The notes under the pieces are model-generated. The model had not been told where the DNA came from. It saw nothing but the letters and a program-made list of their open reading frames with translations, and ran no database searches. Shown here piece after piece: positions 1-13,032 of a DNA stretch of 64,000 bases. The DNA is from Phorcus lineatus (lineage: Eukaryota > Mollusca > Gastropoda > Trochida > Trochidae), in assembly GCA_921293015.1 (NCBI GenBank), contig OV121096.1:24067729-24131728 (forward strand), given 5' to 3'. Position 1 is the first letter of the stretch. Each line of letters begins with the position of its first letter. The translations under genes and the position numbers were made by a program.

Positions 1-2366
1 CCAGAGTTTGATCAATGATCTTAATTTGGACTTAATAAAACAAGGTTGATTTAGTCCTTGTAGACATTATATCTTGTTCCCACCTAATTGTTGTCCCAAT
101 TTTGTGAAAAGGGCTATGTCCCCTTCATATCAATTAGTGGTAATTAATTATCTGAGTATATACCTAAATATATACCTATATACCTATATACCTGACCACT
201 TACCCTAGAATATCTCCATGAACCTCCTTTACTTTACATGATCCAGTGGGGTATAAAAAGCTTTGGAAGTCTTGACCTGTTCGTAACAACTGATATAAAA
301 GGTGTTCAAGTTGTTGAATACTCATGTCTGCTGTGACACTAACATACTAACAAAGTTTCTTGTAGTTGTAAACTCTATAACTGATGGAAGGAACGTCCAC
401 CCTGACACTGGCTTCCACAGTTATAGGGTTAAACTCCATTTACTAATAGTCTCGCAAAGAAGGCCGGTGCTTTGGTAGTAATTGCAATGTTCTCATCAGC
501 ATTGTTATAGACAAGCATTGTTACCATTGTCATCGCCATTGTCAATATTGTCATAACCATTGTCATAACCTTATCAATATTGTCACTACCTTTATTGTCA
601 CCATTGTGAATATGTCATCGCCATTGTCATGTCATAGTACTGTCATCATGGTTGTTTTGCTGTGTGTGCTAACAATATTCAAATAGCTTCACATGCTTGT
701 TTATGGTTGTGGACATAATCATATATACAGTATCACGTTTTGTATCTTCTATTGTCGACATTACATTCAGAGAATTTATTAAGTTAATTGGTTTTGAATA
801 ACATTGATCATATTGGGTTGGTGGTATTATATGAATCACAAATACTTATTACTATTTGAAAAGGTGGATTAAATTGTGAATAACAATAACTATATTCTTT
901 TTAGAATATCAAATCATTTTTTTGGATAACTATGGTATTTATTCAAATATTATCAATATAATCATACTACATTATAAATAACATTAATATTTTGTAATGA
1001 TTTTTGAAGCCAGGTTATATTTTCTTTTGAGGTATACAAACTTCAAAATGTTTGTGTATTGTCATTCAAGTGTGTGAAAATGTTGATTTCTAACATTCAT
1101 ACCTTCATTTACTTACCTTTGATGTTTGTGTCATAGCTAACATTAGTTGACTGAGAAAATAGTCAGGTTTTATATCTATGGACATTCATCCAATGTATGC
1201 TGTAAACTTTTACATTATACATATCAGAGTGGTTAACGTTGAAAAGGGGGCCATTTTAATACTTCACGTTAATTGTCCAATCCAATAATGTGTATTGATC
1301 ACCATTTACTGCTGTCTTTATATTGATTATATGATGAAAATGCCAATGGCCGTGAATAACAGAATTATTTATTAATACCAACTGATGAGTATATTGGTGG
1401 TTATCAAGCAAGTTATGTTTAGCACGTTGAATATCATATGCATATAGCATCAAGGACATGAGCATATTCTGCTAAGTCCTTCCAGCTCCTTCAACCATCG
1501 GAAACAGCTATGGTTCATATTAGGCTTAAGCCACCAGTGCTATGAACCTATCTAAATTGTATCTTTATACAACCAAAAGGTTACGAAACATTTATACCAC
1601 TTCTCATCATCACGTCATGCTATTGATTTAACACTTTCATAGACAGCGGCTTCTAACAGCTGATATACCCAGAATGTGCTCTCATTCAGACTGTGATCCC
1701 CATATATTGTGTGTCACATAATCACCTTGTTATGTCATAAGTTGTAGTACAGGAACAGATAATGTATTTTTATTAAATTTTTAGGTTATTATATTTGTTA
1801 TATTTAATTTGTAGGAAAATATTCATATTACGAATTTCTAATTTCAAATGAAATTTTTGAGAAACTTAGTATCGACTAAATTTTAAAAAAATCTATAAAT
1901 TTATTGTTACTCTAAAGGAGGACTTGTCAGTTAAGATTGTACACTCGGATCATCTGTTCTATCTTTGCTGAATCTAATGTTCTTTCAAGTTTTGAGGGTT
2001 TATTTGTTTAAAAACACTTTCAAAAACAGTTTTCCCACTAGTGGAACTCGAAGTCTTTCAAGCAGAGACCTTGAACTGTCTAGATGACACAAGTAGAGTA
2101 GTTTTAGCAGCACCCGTAGAAAATGCAAAAACAATTTTGCTTTATGCTGATATTATGTTCAAGTTTGTTGAATCACTAAATGCAATTTAAACAAAAGTAT
2201 CATTCAAAGTCATTGCTAAGTGAAATATACATGAATAAAATCAAGACATAATGTAAATTGTTTAAAATATCCCAATACTATAGATCCAATGTTTTAATAT
2301 GAAAGAATAACTTTGTGCAAACTCCTTGCTGAATATACTTTGCACATCATAAAATCTTTTCTATAG
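1..2366 (+). other. Upstream intron (partial) of the acidic-protein gene
   Basis: No exon with acceptor, open frame and donor could be recognised here. The stretch ends in an AG acceptor at 2365-2366 that opens directly onto coding sequence in the middle of a codon, so it must be intron and the gene starts beyond the left edge. It contains short TATACC-type repeats near 150-190 and a decayed CATTGTC/ATTGTCACC repeat at about 480-640. Confidence 0.6.
480..640. repeat. Decayed ATTGTC-type simple tandem repeat
   Basis: Short units such as CATTGTCATCGC, CATTGTCAATATTGTCATAA and CATTGTCATAACC recur about ten times with drift. This reads as an old intronic microsatellite or minisatellite; no function is visible. 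Confidence 0.7.
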
Positions 2367-2714
2367 AGGAATTACCCCCTCCCCCTGAAGATGAAGTGGT
2401 CGAAAATGACCAGCAGATTGAGGATGAAATATCTGCTGAAATTGCTGAAACCGCTGAATCTGCTGTTGTATCTGAGGAGATTACCACAACAGCCGTAACG
2501 GATGAGATTACTGGAAACTTAGATGAGATAACTCAAAATTCTGAAGAAGTTACCGAGGAAACCATCCAAAATACTGTTGAAGAATTTCAAGAATCGGTGC
2601 CAAGCGAAATTGTTCAAAATGATGTTGAAGCCACAGAGGCTGAGGTCGCTGAAGTGGCAGAAGACGTTCAAGCAGCAGTCGAAGAAAATAATGTATCTGA
2701 AGTGACCGAGAACG
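2367..2714 (+). CDS. Acidic Glu/Val/Ala-rich exon of an unidentified protein
   Basis: Internal coding exon of 348 nt. It follows a TTTTCTATAG acceptor and ends before a GTAAAG donor. Two bases complete a codon from the missing upstream exon and one base carries over, so the exon is symmetric phase 1-1 and can be included or skipped without shifting frame. The peptide opens with ELPPPPEDEVVEND and is then almost wholly acidic (Glu, Asp, Val, Ala, Thr) with no Cys and almost no aromatic residues, as in a disordered linker. The reading frame runs on into the intron only briefly to a stop at 2758. It joins 5500 in frame (G + TG = Val). The gene family is not recognised; the exon model is well supported by frame, phase and splice sites. 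Confidence 0.72.
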
Positions 2715-5499
2715 GTAAAGTCAATTTCGTTACTTCACTAATAAGCTTTGCAGCTTGAAGCCACCCACAATCGCTGGAGAGGTAATCGGGTCCCTGGTTC
2801 CTACAAGACTAACCAAACCCAAACGTGCTAATAATTAAGCATGTAGACCAGCAAGGTCTCCGGGCAATTTTTTTTGGTTTAACAAAATTTAACACCGTAT
2901 GACCGTTCCATTTGTAGATGAATGAATGTGTCCAAATGGACTACTAATCCAATCAAGATTGATTTTTATTAGCCATCAGTGATTTAAAGCTCCAAAATGA
3001 GACATTCTGGTGATCGGATGCATGTTAAGGTTTAAAAGAGATTGTTTGAAAACATTGGTACAGGGTTTAACCCAAATGGAGAACACACTTTATGAATCAA
3101 ACTCAGCAACCATTTGCATGAACCCCCCCTAAGCTGGCATCACATTAATACAATTATGCTGAGCGTGCAGAAAGCAATGTTGTTTGAATGAGGGTCAATT
3201 GAGCATTGATTGTATGCATGGTGTGCTTCACAGGCTAAGTTAATTGATTGTGCATGGAGGCTTGCAGCTCTGCAGTCCAATATAGCTTCTACACCTTGTA
3301 AGTGCATGGGCAGAGAGAGAGAGAGAAAGAAAGAGTTCAATAGATGTAAAAACATTCCAACAACATGAAATATTTAAGGGTAGAGAAATGAGGTCATTTT
3401 GTTTTGGGGAAAGTGGAATAACCACAGTTGTTAGGCAATAGTAAATTTGGTATAATTATTGGGATTGGGGAAATATTGGTATATGGGATTGAAATAGAAG
3501 ATATGGATAAGCAGAGAATGCATTTCATGTAGGTCTATATGGGTAAAATGATCATCTGGTTGATCCCTAAAAACTAGGGATTTAAGGGATATGGGAGTTG
3601 TATAGAACAAAATATGGATAAGCAGAGAATACATTGCATGTTGGTCTTTATGGGTAAAATGATTCTTTACTTTGCTCCCAAGAACTAGGGACTTGTGGTG
3701 AATGTATGGGGAGTAGATGTAGGTAAATTGATTTCTTATGTAAGGTTAATTGGAAAAGAAGAAAATTTTCTTTAATTTACAGATAAAAGTTTAAGATTAA
3801 GGGGTAGAGGAATTTAATCAAGAAATCATGACCCAAAACTGAAGCTGTAGTAGTAATGCGAAATAATTGAAGACTTGATAAGCAAGCAGAGATTTCAAGT
3901 TGGAAAATTTTGAACTCTTTCAGAGTTTGTCATGTAATTAAATGCAGATTCGATTTTATCTGTATGATACATCAAGAATGTGTGTTTTGATTGGTTGGAG
4001 TGCACATTAACAAATGGCAAATTAAGATTACCCTGATATTAGTCAATATTTCAGTATGATGTTAAAAGTAAGATTTATTTAGGTTCCTCTTCTAATAAGG
4101 ATTTAATTCTTAAAGAATATATCAGTTAGTATTTGATTTAGCTGTATCATTATTGTTTATTTTCTTTTGTGATTAACAATAATCCTTGTAATGTTGCATT
4201 TCTACATCCAATTTGCATGATTTGTATTTCATTTGTTTAGCATTTAATCAATATCATAGCTATTTAGCTGTCTCAAACCTGTTTTGATGACAATTAGATT
4301 GATTGCAAAACTGTGTTATGGATGTTAACTTTTGTTTTGCTGTGGGATAAGATCTACATTTGAGGAACAGTTTTCAGTTAAATTACATTGATATGTTTAG
4401 TAATTGTGTGTGGTATTATTGATATATTGGTATATTGTATACATAAAGAACATGATACGTACCCGTACAAACTTCTCAAAACATCCAATATATCAATGTT
4501 TCAAAATTTCCATCTTAAATTGCAGTAAAACAACCACATAAAATATGTGAAGTTGAGAACTGAAAATAGTTCAAACATTTTAAAGGTCATGCCCAGTCAT
4601 TGAAATATCTCAGACAGACAGTAGAGCATTGATTGCTGTTCTAAACACTGCTTTTTATTCAAGAGGAGATTTTTGATTTAAAATATGAAAACTACCAGTC
4701 TATCGCAATTCATATCACAATAAGCTTTTCTATAAATCAAAATACTGAAATGAGGAGCAATATCCGTTGTTTAGTCCATTGTTGAAGTACATGACATTAG
4801 CTGGATTTCATCTTACATTCAGTCACATCTCATCTACTGTAATGTATCACCATGTTATTAGATTCCATTGGTGATACATTGTATTTTCTTGCTTATGTTG
4901 CTATACTTTGTATGTTATTGAGCTTGGATATGTTTCAATAAGGAGATTACCACTTAACCAGGTTATGTTGCCATGGATTGTGTACTATCGAGCTGTTTTG
5001 CTGGTCACACCTGGCTCTGAAGTCACAGGTGGTTTCAACTAGTACAGCTACCCACCTGTCTTATCGATGAAGGCTTTCATTAATTTACGGATTTTCATTT
5101 CATCATCCTTACCATGACCTGAGTTTCTAAACCTTTGAGTATTAACATTGTGCATTATGCATCGTAACTTTGTAGTTTGAATTTTTATTGAAACTAGTTT
5201 GCACGCTTTCAGTAATATTATTTTACTTCTTGGCTTCAAATTCCACTCTGCTAAACAAAAAATAAGTTTTCAACATGATTGATTTTTTAATCTGCTTTTG
5301 GGTATTGGAAATCCAAGTAACTCTTCATGATTTCTTGTTAACATTATAGCATGATTGTATCTTGCAGTCAACTGGAGAGATTGTTTATTTATATATCCCC
5401 AAAAAAATATATTTGACCAATCTGATATATAAAAACTGATTTCAAATACACTCTGATATGAGAGTAGTTGTGTGATGTTGATCTACCTCAAAATTGCAG
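2715..5499 (+). other. Intron between the two acidic exons
   Basis: Bounded by GTAAAG at 2715 and TTGCAG ending at 5499. It contains a two-copy tandem duplication at about 3490-3710, a short (GA)n run near 3311-3335 and otherwise AT-rich sequence in which I see no exon or mobile element. Confidence 0.6.
3490..3710. repeat. Two-copy tandem duplication, 111-bp period
   Basis: The motif ATATGGATAAGCAGAGAAT at 3501 recurs at 3612, followed in both copies by GGTCT-AT-TGGGTAAAATGAT and an AACTAGGGA motif. The copies are diverged, so this is a simple old intronic duplication. Confidence 0.75.
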
Positions 5500-5979
5500 T
5501 GTCAGCAGAAAGCGAGAAAGTTGAGCAAACTTCAGAAACTCCTGCTGTAAATTCAACAGAAACTTCAGTAGAAACCCCGGCAGAGGAACCCTCAGAAACC
5601 CCAGTAGAAACCCCTGAAACTCCTGCAGAGCCTGAGAAATCTGCGGTTGAAATTTCAGAAACCCCAGTAGAATCTGAAAAACCTGCAGAGCAACCTGTAG
5701 AAACCCCTGTTGAAAATCCAACAGAATCTGTAATCACCAATGGCCATGCTGAGAATGCAGAAACTGCATCAGAAACCCCTGCAGAAACTGAACCAGAAAA
5801 ACCTGCAGATAATGTACAGGAAACTCCTGCAGAAACTGTTAAACCTGTAGAATCAACTGCAGAATCTCCTGCAGTCAAACCTGCAGAAACCCCAACAGAA
5901 TCTGCACCCGAACCCCCAGCACCAGAACCAATTCCTGAACCCCCTGCAGAGACAGCCCCAGTTAAACCAATCAATGAGG
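5500..5979 (+). CDS. Pro/Glu/Thr-rich repeat exon of the same protein
   Basis: Exon of 480 nt, symmetric phase 1-1, between the acceptor AAATTGCAG and a GTAATC donor. It encodes about 160 residues dominated by degenerate ETPAE / ETPVE / EKPAE / ESPA units, turning at its C-terminal side into Pro-rich EPPAPEPIPEPP. One non-repetitive island reads ESVITNGHAENA. Composition points to an extended, disordered, PEST-like segment; there is no catalytic motif, signal peptide or membrane segment. Being divisible by three, it could be a cassette exon. The repeat has clearly grown by local duplication at the DNA level (GAAAC-CC-GCAGA units). A long antisense frame over the same bases is a by-product of the repeat and is not a gene. 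The gene is not identified. Confidence 0.72.
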
Positions 5980-7082
5980 GTAATCTATCTGTTGACTGTT
6001 GCGTCACTAATGGACGATAACCTGTGTGAAATCTCAACTAACAAACCACTTAATCAGCACCTAAATGTAACTCCTGCTAAATCTTTCCTTGTACCCACTG
6101 TTCTGTTCCTTCACCTTGCGTCAAGTTCCTTCTGATTAATTGTTCAGTTCATCGATTAAGGATTCTAACAGGAGACAATCAAGAACCTCTTGAACCTGCT
6201 GACAAGATAGAATCAATATAACACAGCATGTGCACAAATCAAAAGAATGTTTGAATTGCACCATGTGTATAAATCTGGTTAAAGTTCAACATTGTTAACA
6301 CAGATTTAATCCTGTCACAGCAGTAAACTGACCTCACCTTCACACATAAAATTATCTAACCTGACAAATCACATATATAACTGCCACCTGTTTGTATTTA
6401 ATCAAACCTACCTAATCTATTTCATGTACAACTCTGTTCTATTTGATGTTATATAAGTGTATTCATCACATATACATGTTTACCAATCCAATACTTTTCT
6501 GAAATAAATATGTTTAAACCATATACATATATATTTATATCTATATTATATACCCTATTCCAGTCTAATATGTTTATAAAGTCTATATGTACTCCATGTT
6601 TATGCAATATACTTATGTTTTTAATTATACTTTGTTACCACATGTTGCAATATTGTCTCTGATAAATTTTATATTATCCCTAATGTGCTATATTGAACAT
6701 CATCTGCATATTTTAAAGCTTTGTTCTTTATTTTTGTAAATGATAACATAAAAAATGTCTTTAAAAGCTTATTTTTCAACATACTCAGTAATAGCTAGAA
6801 TGGCTGCTTTATCATTGAAAATTAATAAATGTAGTTACTTTTGATACTCATTTAACATTGCAAGAAATGTAACTATTCTGTTTCAACATGACTATCTTGC
6901 ACTTAGGTTTATTGCTTGGATTTCAGAAATTCAAGAAAGTGGGTTGGTCTGGTTTAAAAAGCTAGTACTAAATCACCATTTTGCATTGACATCCAAATAT
7001 GTGGGAACTTATGGCTGTATGAAATTCCCTGTCCAATCTTTTACCAGGAGTGTACAAATCAACAGTATACAATACAACAGTT

Positions 7083-7094
7083 CTCCATTCTCTG
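7083..7094. repeat. Target-site duplication of the 7.1-kb SINE (left copy)
   Basis: CTCCATTCTCTG, repeated identically at 7411-7422. Confidence 0.92.
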
Positions 7095-7410
7095 GGGGCG
7101 GGATAGCGCAGTGGTTAGCGCGTTCGGCTTCGGATCGGGAGGTCCGTGGTTCGAATCCCGCCAGGGGCTCGGCAACTTTGTCTGCAGTAGAGAACTGTTC
7201 TACACGCAGTCAGGTTTGGGTGCAATGCTACACTGAAATTCAGCGCAGTACCACCCATGGTTTGCTAGTTCCAGCCGATGCTCGCAGGTTTCACCGCAAT
7301 GCATAGCTACAAAAGTGTTGCGGGCTTTCTCCCTGCAATAATACTAGCAGCCGCGATATAAGTGAAATAATCTTGAAAGCGGCGTAAAACACCAACTCAC
7401 CTCACCTCAC
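7095..7410 (+). mobile_element. Complete tRNA-derived SINE with perfect 12-bp target duplication
   Basis: The 5' head is a tRNA relic with A box TAGCGCAGTGG (7104-7114) and B box GGTTCGAATCC (7148-7158), the internal RNA polymerase III promoter. A body of about 200 bp follows, and the element ends GCGGCGTAAAACACCAAC then (TCACC)n. The flanks carry the identical 12-mer CTCCATTCTCTG at 7083-7094 and 7411-7422, so this insertion is recent and full length (316 bp). Diverged relatives lie on the - strand at 17072-17347 and, 5'-truncated, at 47148-47296. It is not a functional tRNA gene because the acceptor stem does not close. Confidence 0.92.
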
Positions 7411-8631
7411 CTCCATTCTCTGTAAGCCCCACTATCTGTCTAGGAATGTCAAGTGTTTGATAGTAAATCAACAGCTTATTCATTACAAATTGAGACAGTT
7501 ATCTTATATCTGGCGTCACAGGACCTAATGAATCCACCTTGGTATAGACTTCATGAGATTTATGACTGATAAGTGTCACTGCTTGTCTTGGAGGCTATTT
7601 ATTTGAAGAGATGTTGAATAGTTTGTACTGATCAATTGTATACAATGCTAGGTTTCAAATATCTTATACTGTTTCTGCTTGATTCTTGATTACAACTACA
7701 GATGATTGGGTTGAGAAGTGAGATGATTTTGCCCACTGAAGATGATACATTTGGCATGAACTAATGTTGATTTTGAAAATTTTTAAGAAATAAATCTTTC
7801 AAATAAAACCTGTGCAACTGCCCCTGTAAGTGTTTGGTCAAAACATATCTCCTTGACAATCATTTACAAGAATTTTCTATGATTATATAGCCTTAAGTTT
7901 TTGGACCTTTCCCTAGATTTTATGTTTCGTATATTTATAATATATATTTAATATAAATTGCCTTGTAATCATATGATTGCATATGTTGTGGGTGTCATTG
8001 TGTGCAGTTATTGCTAATTCAAGGTTTTGTGGTTTATGAAATATTCAGTGTGGTTGGTAGATGGCTGTTTGTAGAGAATCAATAGGATTAGCTTGTCACA
8101 GATGTTGTTTTTGAGTCATTCTTTCAGTTTGATTATTGTTGTGTTTCAAGCAGAAAGTACTCTGAAAATGAATATTTAGTCTTACCGAAAATGAATATAT
8201 GATCATAATTATGATCACAGATAATTAGCTGCCAGCTTCAATGTCAAGTATAGCCAAATAGTTGCTCCAGTGTTAACTTTGTCTCCAAAAGGTGTTAGCT
8301 CTTTTAGATAAAGATAAAATCTTCTTAATTACCAATGAAATAGAAATAACCTACCAAACATTGAAAAGAGTTCAGATGGAGGTGTATTACCACAAAATCA
8401 AAATATCATGTTTTTGTCAAGGTGAAAGGTGAAATAAAACTACAATAATGCTAATAGTTTTCTGATGGATAAGTCTCTGAATGTTCTTGGTGCAGAGATA
8501 ACTCCACAGTCCTGATAAATCTGGGGCGGCATAGGATGATCAGTTCTAAAGAAAAGATAGTATTTTTTTCTGAATGAACAGGCTCTTCAGATATTAAGAA
8601 CACAAATTTTCAGTGAAATAACACCATACTC

Positions 8632-8974
8632 CAGGGGTGTAGGAACAGGGGGGGCTTAGCCCCCACACTTTTTTTTAAGCCCCCCCCCACTTTCTTTTTA
8701 AGCCCCCCCACTTTTTTTTCGAAATGTTTTTTTCAAATTGATTATTTTCCCTTTTCTACTACATATTTCCCAATAACTGGTCTAGTATTGTTACAAAACA
8801 GCTACTATGCACTACTTTGAGGGTAGTTTCTAAAACTACTCTGAGCGTAGAACTAAAACATCCAATCATCCTAATTGACGATAAGATGGGGTAAGCAGTA
8901 AGTGTCCTTTTTTTTGGTTACAAATTCAATCCAAGGCCCCCCCCCCCACTTTCAAATTCGCTCCTACGCCCCTG
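8632..8974. mobile_element. Non-autonomous DNA transposon with CAGGGG ends
   Basis: The left end CAGGGGTGTAGGAAC is the inverted match of the right end (CTCCTACGCCCCTG on the + strand). The flanks repeat TACTC at 8627-8631 and 8975-8979. The interior is made of runs of G, C and T (AAGCCCCCCCCAC-type blocks) and encodes nothing. CAGGGGCGTAG-like termini are typical of some hAT-related elements, but the 5-bp flank repeat rather than 8 bp leaves the superfamily open. Length is 343 bp. Confidence 0.78.
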
Positions 8975-11235
8975 TACTCACTGTCACTGTAAGAGATTCA
9001 GATATCTTATTCAATTGCTTTGAAATCTTAATGTCAGATGACATTATGCAAAAACTAGAAAATATTCCAATGATTGAAGAAGGAACTCAACAACAAATAA
9101 GTAACCTTTCGGTAGAGTTATCATTATCAATTCAATTTTGTAACTATTGTTGTCGTCGTGCATATAAGACTGTCCTTGTCCAAGGGAATCATTCTGATTG
9201 TAGAGGCCACCTTATTTTGTTGCTCGGTCCACTTTATATTTAGTCAGTTATTGTTATTGCTAGGGTGGTCAGGTACAGGCCAATCCTATGAATACAAGTT
9301 CCCGTTTCTTATGTAAGCTCTCATAAATATTTGTATTTCATAGCAGCAGGTCAAAATAACGCAGATAGTTGTTACACACCCCATCAGGGATAAGCTGGTG
9401 TCATATCTGGGCTGGAAAATAAAGTTAAGAACTATGCACCCTTTTAGGGATGGTTGATAAGTGTCACCTTAATTTCTACTCCTATATGTGAAATTTCTAA
9501 TTGGAGATTTTTGGATTATTTCTTTTTATCACAAGATATTTAAATTCAAAGTTTCAAAGTTTGTAACATTGTAAAGTGGATATTACTATTGAGATCTCGT
9601 GATGGTTGAATATGAAAAGGCTGATAAAGATCCATCCCTCAAATTTCATATATCATGGACAGCTATAAAAATGAGGCTAAACACGAAAATGATGTTATAA
9701 ACATCTACTGAAGACCTGAATGCATAAGTAAATTTAAAGGATTATGTATGACACATTAAAGGAGCAGTAAATATCAGTGTACGGATGACTGGATTTCCCT
9801 TTGGTGGTGCAAAGTGTTTTGAATCTATTATTCATGAATCTTAATAATACAGGTCCTGTATGCATAATCTTGAAGTTGAGTGTAGGTTGCTATTGTGTAA
9901 CAAGAAAGGATATTAATAAGTGAATTGTGCAACCGTGCATTCCTGTAGAGCTAAACATTCTACTTTTTAAATGAGTCATTGAGTTGCACTTTCAATTAAC
10001 TGACAATGTTGGTTTCCCTTTTGTGAATTTGATGAATGACATTTCACTTCACCGTCATTTCATTGCAGTCTTGCTGTCTATTATGCATAAAAGAAATTCT
10101 TTTGAAATTTAAAAAGAAATTGATGCAATGAATATCAATATTAGCCATGGTAGGCAGTTATGTAGAAAGGCATTTCTAACACTAGAAATATTCATATTTG
10201 TTGACATGAGCAATTTATAGCTTAGCCTATAGGGAAAGCAACAGGCTCTTTATTTATGTCAACTATTTGAAGGGTATTTGTTAGTGGCATGCATAAGGAT
10301 AGTCACGATTTTTTTATTTCTTTATAGGGAAATCACAATCCTTCGAAATTATGCATACTCCCTGAACAGGTTATATAAGAGCGTTAAAGATTTCGCTCAC
10401 TGGAACTCACATATGAATTTCCACTGCTTGATTTATCAATCAAAGTCAAAATATTTTTGACAATATTAAAAATAGTTTTCGGTCCTATCATAACTTATCA
10501 TTTTGATCAAGATTTTTGATTAAGGATTTGATTTGGTGAACAAGATAAGTCTTCAACTCAGTAGGTTTTCCCTCAGTTCATTAATCACTCTGCTTATGGT
10601 GTGAGATAGACAGCAATACCAATGGCACCTGAGTACCTAAACTTGCACCCATCAACACTATTTAGAAGGCCACCTTTATAAGAGTCTACCATTGAAGCTT
10701 ATCCTGTTATGTGTCTACTACGGGACAGGACAGAGAACAAGATCTTCCATTACCAAGTAACCAGGGATTGTGCAGCTGACTCTGTTTGTATGATGAGATG
10801 GCTTTCAAACAAACAAACAAGACATACCAGGGATCTTAACACAGATTTAATGCTTCCCTTTTTTCTGCCAACTCAAATTAGGAGGACTGGATTTAGATTT
10901 CTAGGTTAACATTTGTATTTGTCCAATTCTCTTTGCGATTATGTTGTGTGGTTGAAGAAATTTTGACACTGTCATGTTTGATTAAAAGGGAAAGAAAAAT
11001 CAAGATTTGTCCAAATGCATTTGAAAAAAATATGATTAGTAGAACTTTATAAAGTTTTTATATGGACTAAAACATTCAGTGGGAAAAAACTTGTTAAAAG
11101 TCAAATGTTTGCCAAATACCTAATTAGGCTCTGTTGCCATAGTCTCAATCTGAGCTTATCATTGATGAGTTATTTTAACAGAACAGCTGCTCTTGTACAG
11201 CTTCTAGTTAAGGTTTGCTTTCAAGTTTGGATATC

Positions 11236-11294
11236 ACGCCGCTAATGGCTGAAATATTGCCCAAGCGGCGTTAAACAATAACTCACTCACTCAC
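11236..11294 (+). mobile_element. 59-bp mini-retroposon (SINE tail only) with 15-bp target duplication
   Basis: The insert consists only of a GCCGCT...AGCGGC hairpin-capable module and a TTAAACAATAACTCACTCAC tail. It is bracketed by the identical 15-mer TCAAGTTTGGATATC at 11221-11235 and 11295-11309. A second copy starting at the same internal base lies in inverse orientation at 44361-44420. Confidence 0.88.
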
Positions 11295-11327
11295 TCAAGT
11301 TTGGATATCCTTAAGTTCCAATTTAAG

Positions 11328-11810
11328 ACCAAGGAGTCACTGTCAGCTGAGACTTAGAGATCTGAAGCATTATCAACTTCAAGACAGGCTTATGTAATTC
11401 CAATTTGGACAAGTTAAAACAGAAACAAAAGATTTATTGTTAACAGTGTTATTTTTGTATGCATGTTTACCGCTATTCCTAAGATAAAGTATAATTATCA
11501 CCGTGGTATAAGGCCCCATTCTAACAGAGCGATTCTCAATGAACAGTGTGAAGCTCAGCAGAAAAAGTCATTGTCAGTACAGACATGATGAGATTCAAAG
11601 CTATATTAATTTTGGAGTCAGGATTTTATAATTCAAAATTAGACCACTATAAGTCAGAACAAAAGGTATATTGCTAAAAGTGTTAAGTTTATGTGCATGG
11701 TTTTACAGTTTTGAAGATGAATATAAGTCTTATAAGGCCACATTCCAACATGAGCGTAGTGAGATTTCAGTGAACAGTTTGAGACAAAAGAGTCATTGTG
11801 TAGCAGTTTC
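11328..11810. repeat. Old two-copy tandem duplication, ~237-bp period
   Basis: Matching landmarks recur in order in both halves: AGTCA-TGTCAG, TAATTC-AA-TT-G, CAGAACAAAAG-TTATTG, TAAGGCC-CATTC-AACA-AGCG and AGTCATTG. The copies are strongly diverged. Confidence 0.65.
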
Positions 11811-13032
11811 AAATCATGATGAAGGCTGTGGTTGTGCTGTGGCAAGGTGCAGCTGCATCTGTCTGTTTGTTTGCTTGCTGCATTCCACGTGCCACCTTCA
11901 CTTTCTAGCACAATGCTATTGAATTGCTCAAATCAAAGGTTGCGACATTGTGTGTGTGTCAAGCCTGTGCCCACTGCGATGTTTGTAACGCTCGGAAGGT
12001 CTCTCGCTTTCCACCATTGGCAACACACAAACTCAAAACCTTCATAGGGCATCGAGGTAAACGCCAACTTGTAACATTAAACAGCGATGGACGTGTTTAG
12101 ATTTTGAACTTCTTTTGAGTTCTGCCAATGTAAGGACGAGGAGGATTAGTGTCTTTTTCCGTTTTGTTGGTTACCTATAAGTGTATAGGAGGAGTTTGTT
12201 GGTGAATTCAAACTTGGGCTCAAGACAGATAGTCTCTCTTGACTTTTTGTTTGAAGTGGACAAGACCGTTTACAATGGCATTATTGCCAGACCCAGGGAA
12301 CACCAATGATCTCAACTTAAATCAAACAGGTTTTACAGTATGATGTAGCTAGATGGTGTCTTTTTATTCTGTTCATTCTGATCATCTCTTAGTTTTTCTG
12401 AGGAGTTTTCAAAGTGGTACATTATACAGTTCATACATTATTAGTTGTGTGATCACTTGTGTATTTTCCTTGTTGGAAATTCACATTTTCATTGGTTAAT
12501 GTCTTTGAATTTGACAGGCTGGTTTTGAATATGAAATGTAAATTAAGTGTACATTCGTACACAGTATTAACATAAGTATATAGACTTGTGTTTTCATCAT
12601 AAGTTTGGTCTTTATATCAACCAATTCTATTTTAGTTGAATTGGAAATGATTTCTTTAGAGTGTGAGAACTGAGACATTATTGTGAAATCTTGTCAATAA
12701 ATTAACTTTTTCCAGTTGTCAATTTTATAGGTTTACTGAACCATTTTCATCACTCTTTACTTGCAGCAACAGTTAGTGTGTAACAATTCCTTGTTTCGTT
12801 TCAGGGAACTTCAAGAAAGGTTTATGTAGAACACCAAAATTGGTTTTATCTTTTCAAGAGATCTTGAATAAAAACTAATTCTGTTCTTTTTTCCAGAGTT
12901 TGGTAGGTATGAAGAATGTGATTTACATAAAATGGTTACTTTGTTGTTTTGCTTCCAATAAGGTACTTCAGTGAAATATAAAAATTAAGATGGTGGTACA
13001 GCTTTTCATGTTGTTTTTCTTTGTTTTTTCAG

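Larger units (their letters stand above)
5980..13032 (+). other. Large intron carrying several mobile elements
   Basis: Runs from the GTAATC donor to the TTTTTTCAG acceptor at 13032. It holds a full-length tRNA-derived SINE (7095-7410), a CAGGGG-ended transposon (8632-8974), a 59-bp retroposon (11236-11294) and a decayed 240-bp tandem duplication (11328-11810). Elsewhere it is AT-rich without reading frames I can support. An extra six-base microexon near 12897-12902 is possible but unproven. Confidence 0.55.

Noticed and set aside
3311-3335. (GA)n run as a GAGA-factor promoter
   Set aside because: Too short and intronic, with no other promoter feature nearby.
5483-6037. 184-residue antisense frame opposite the Pro/Glu repeat exon
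   Set aside because: It is the reverse reading of the ETPAE repeat; Ser/Gly/Val-rich without independent splice or start context.
7095-7170. Intact-looking tRNA gene
   Set aside because: A and B boxes are present, but the arm pairing fails, and the segment is the head of a SINE with its own target duplication.
8902-9243. 113-residue frame
   Set aside because: Starts inside the CAGGGG element and runs into unrelated DNA.
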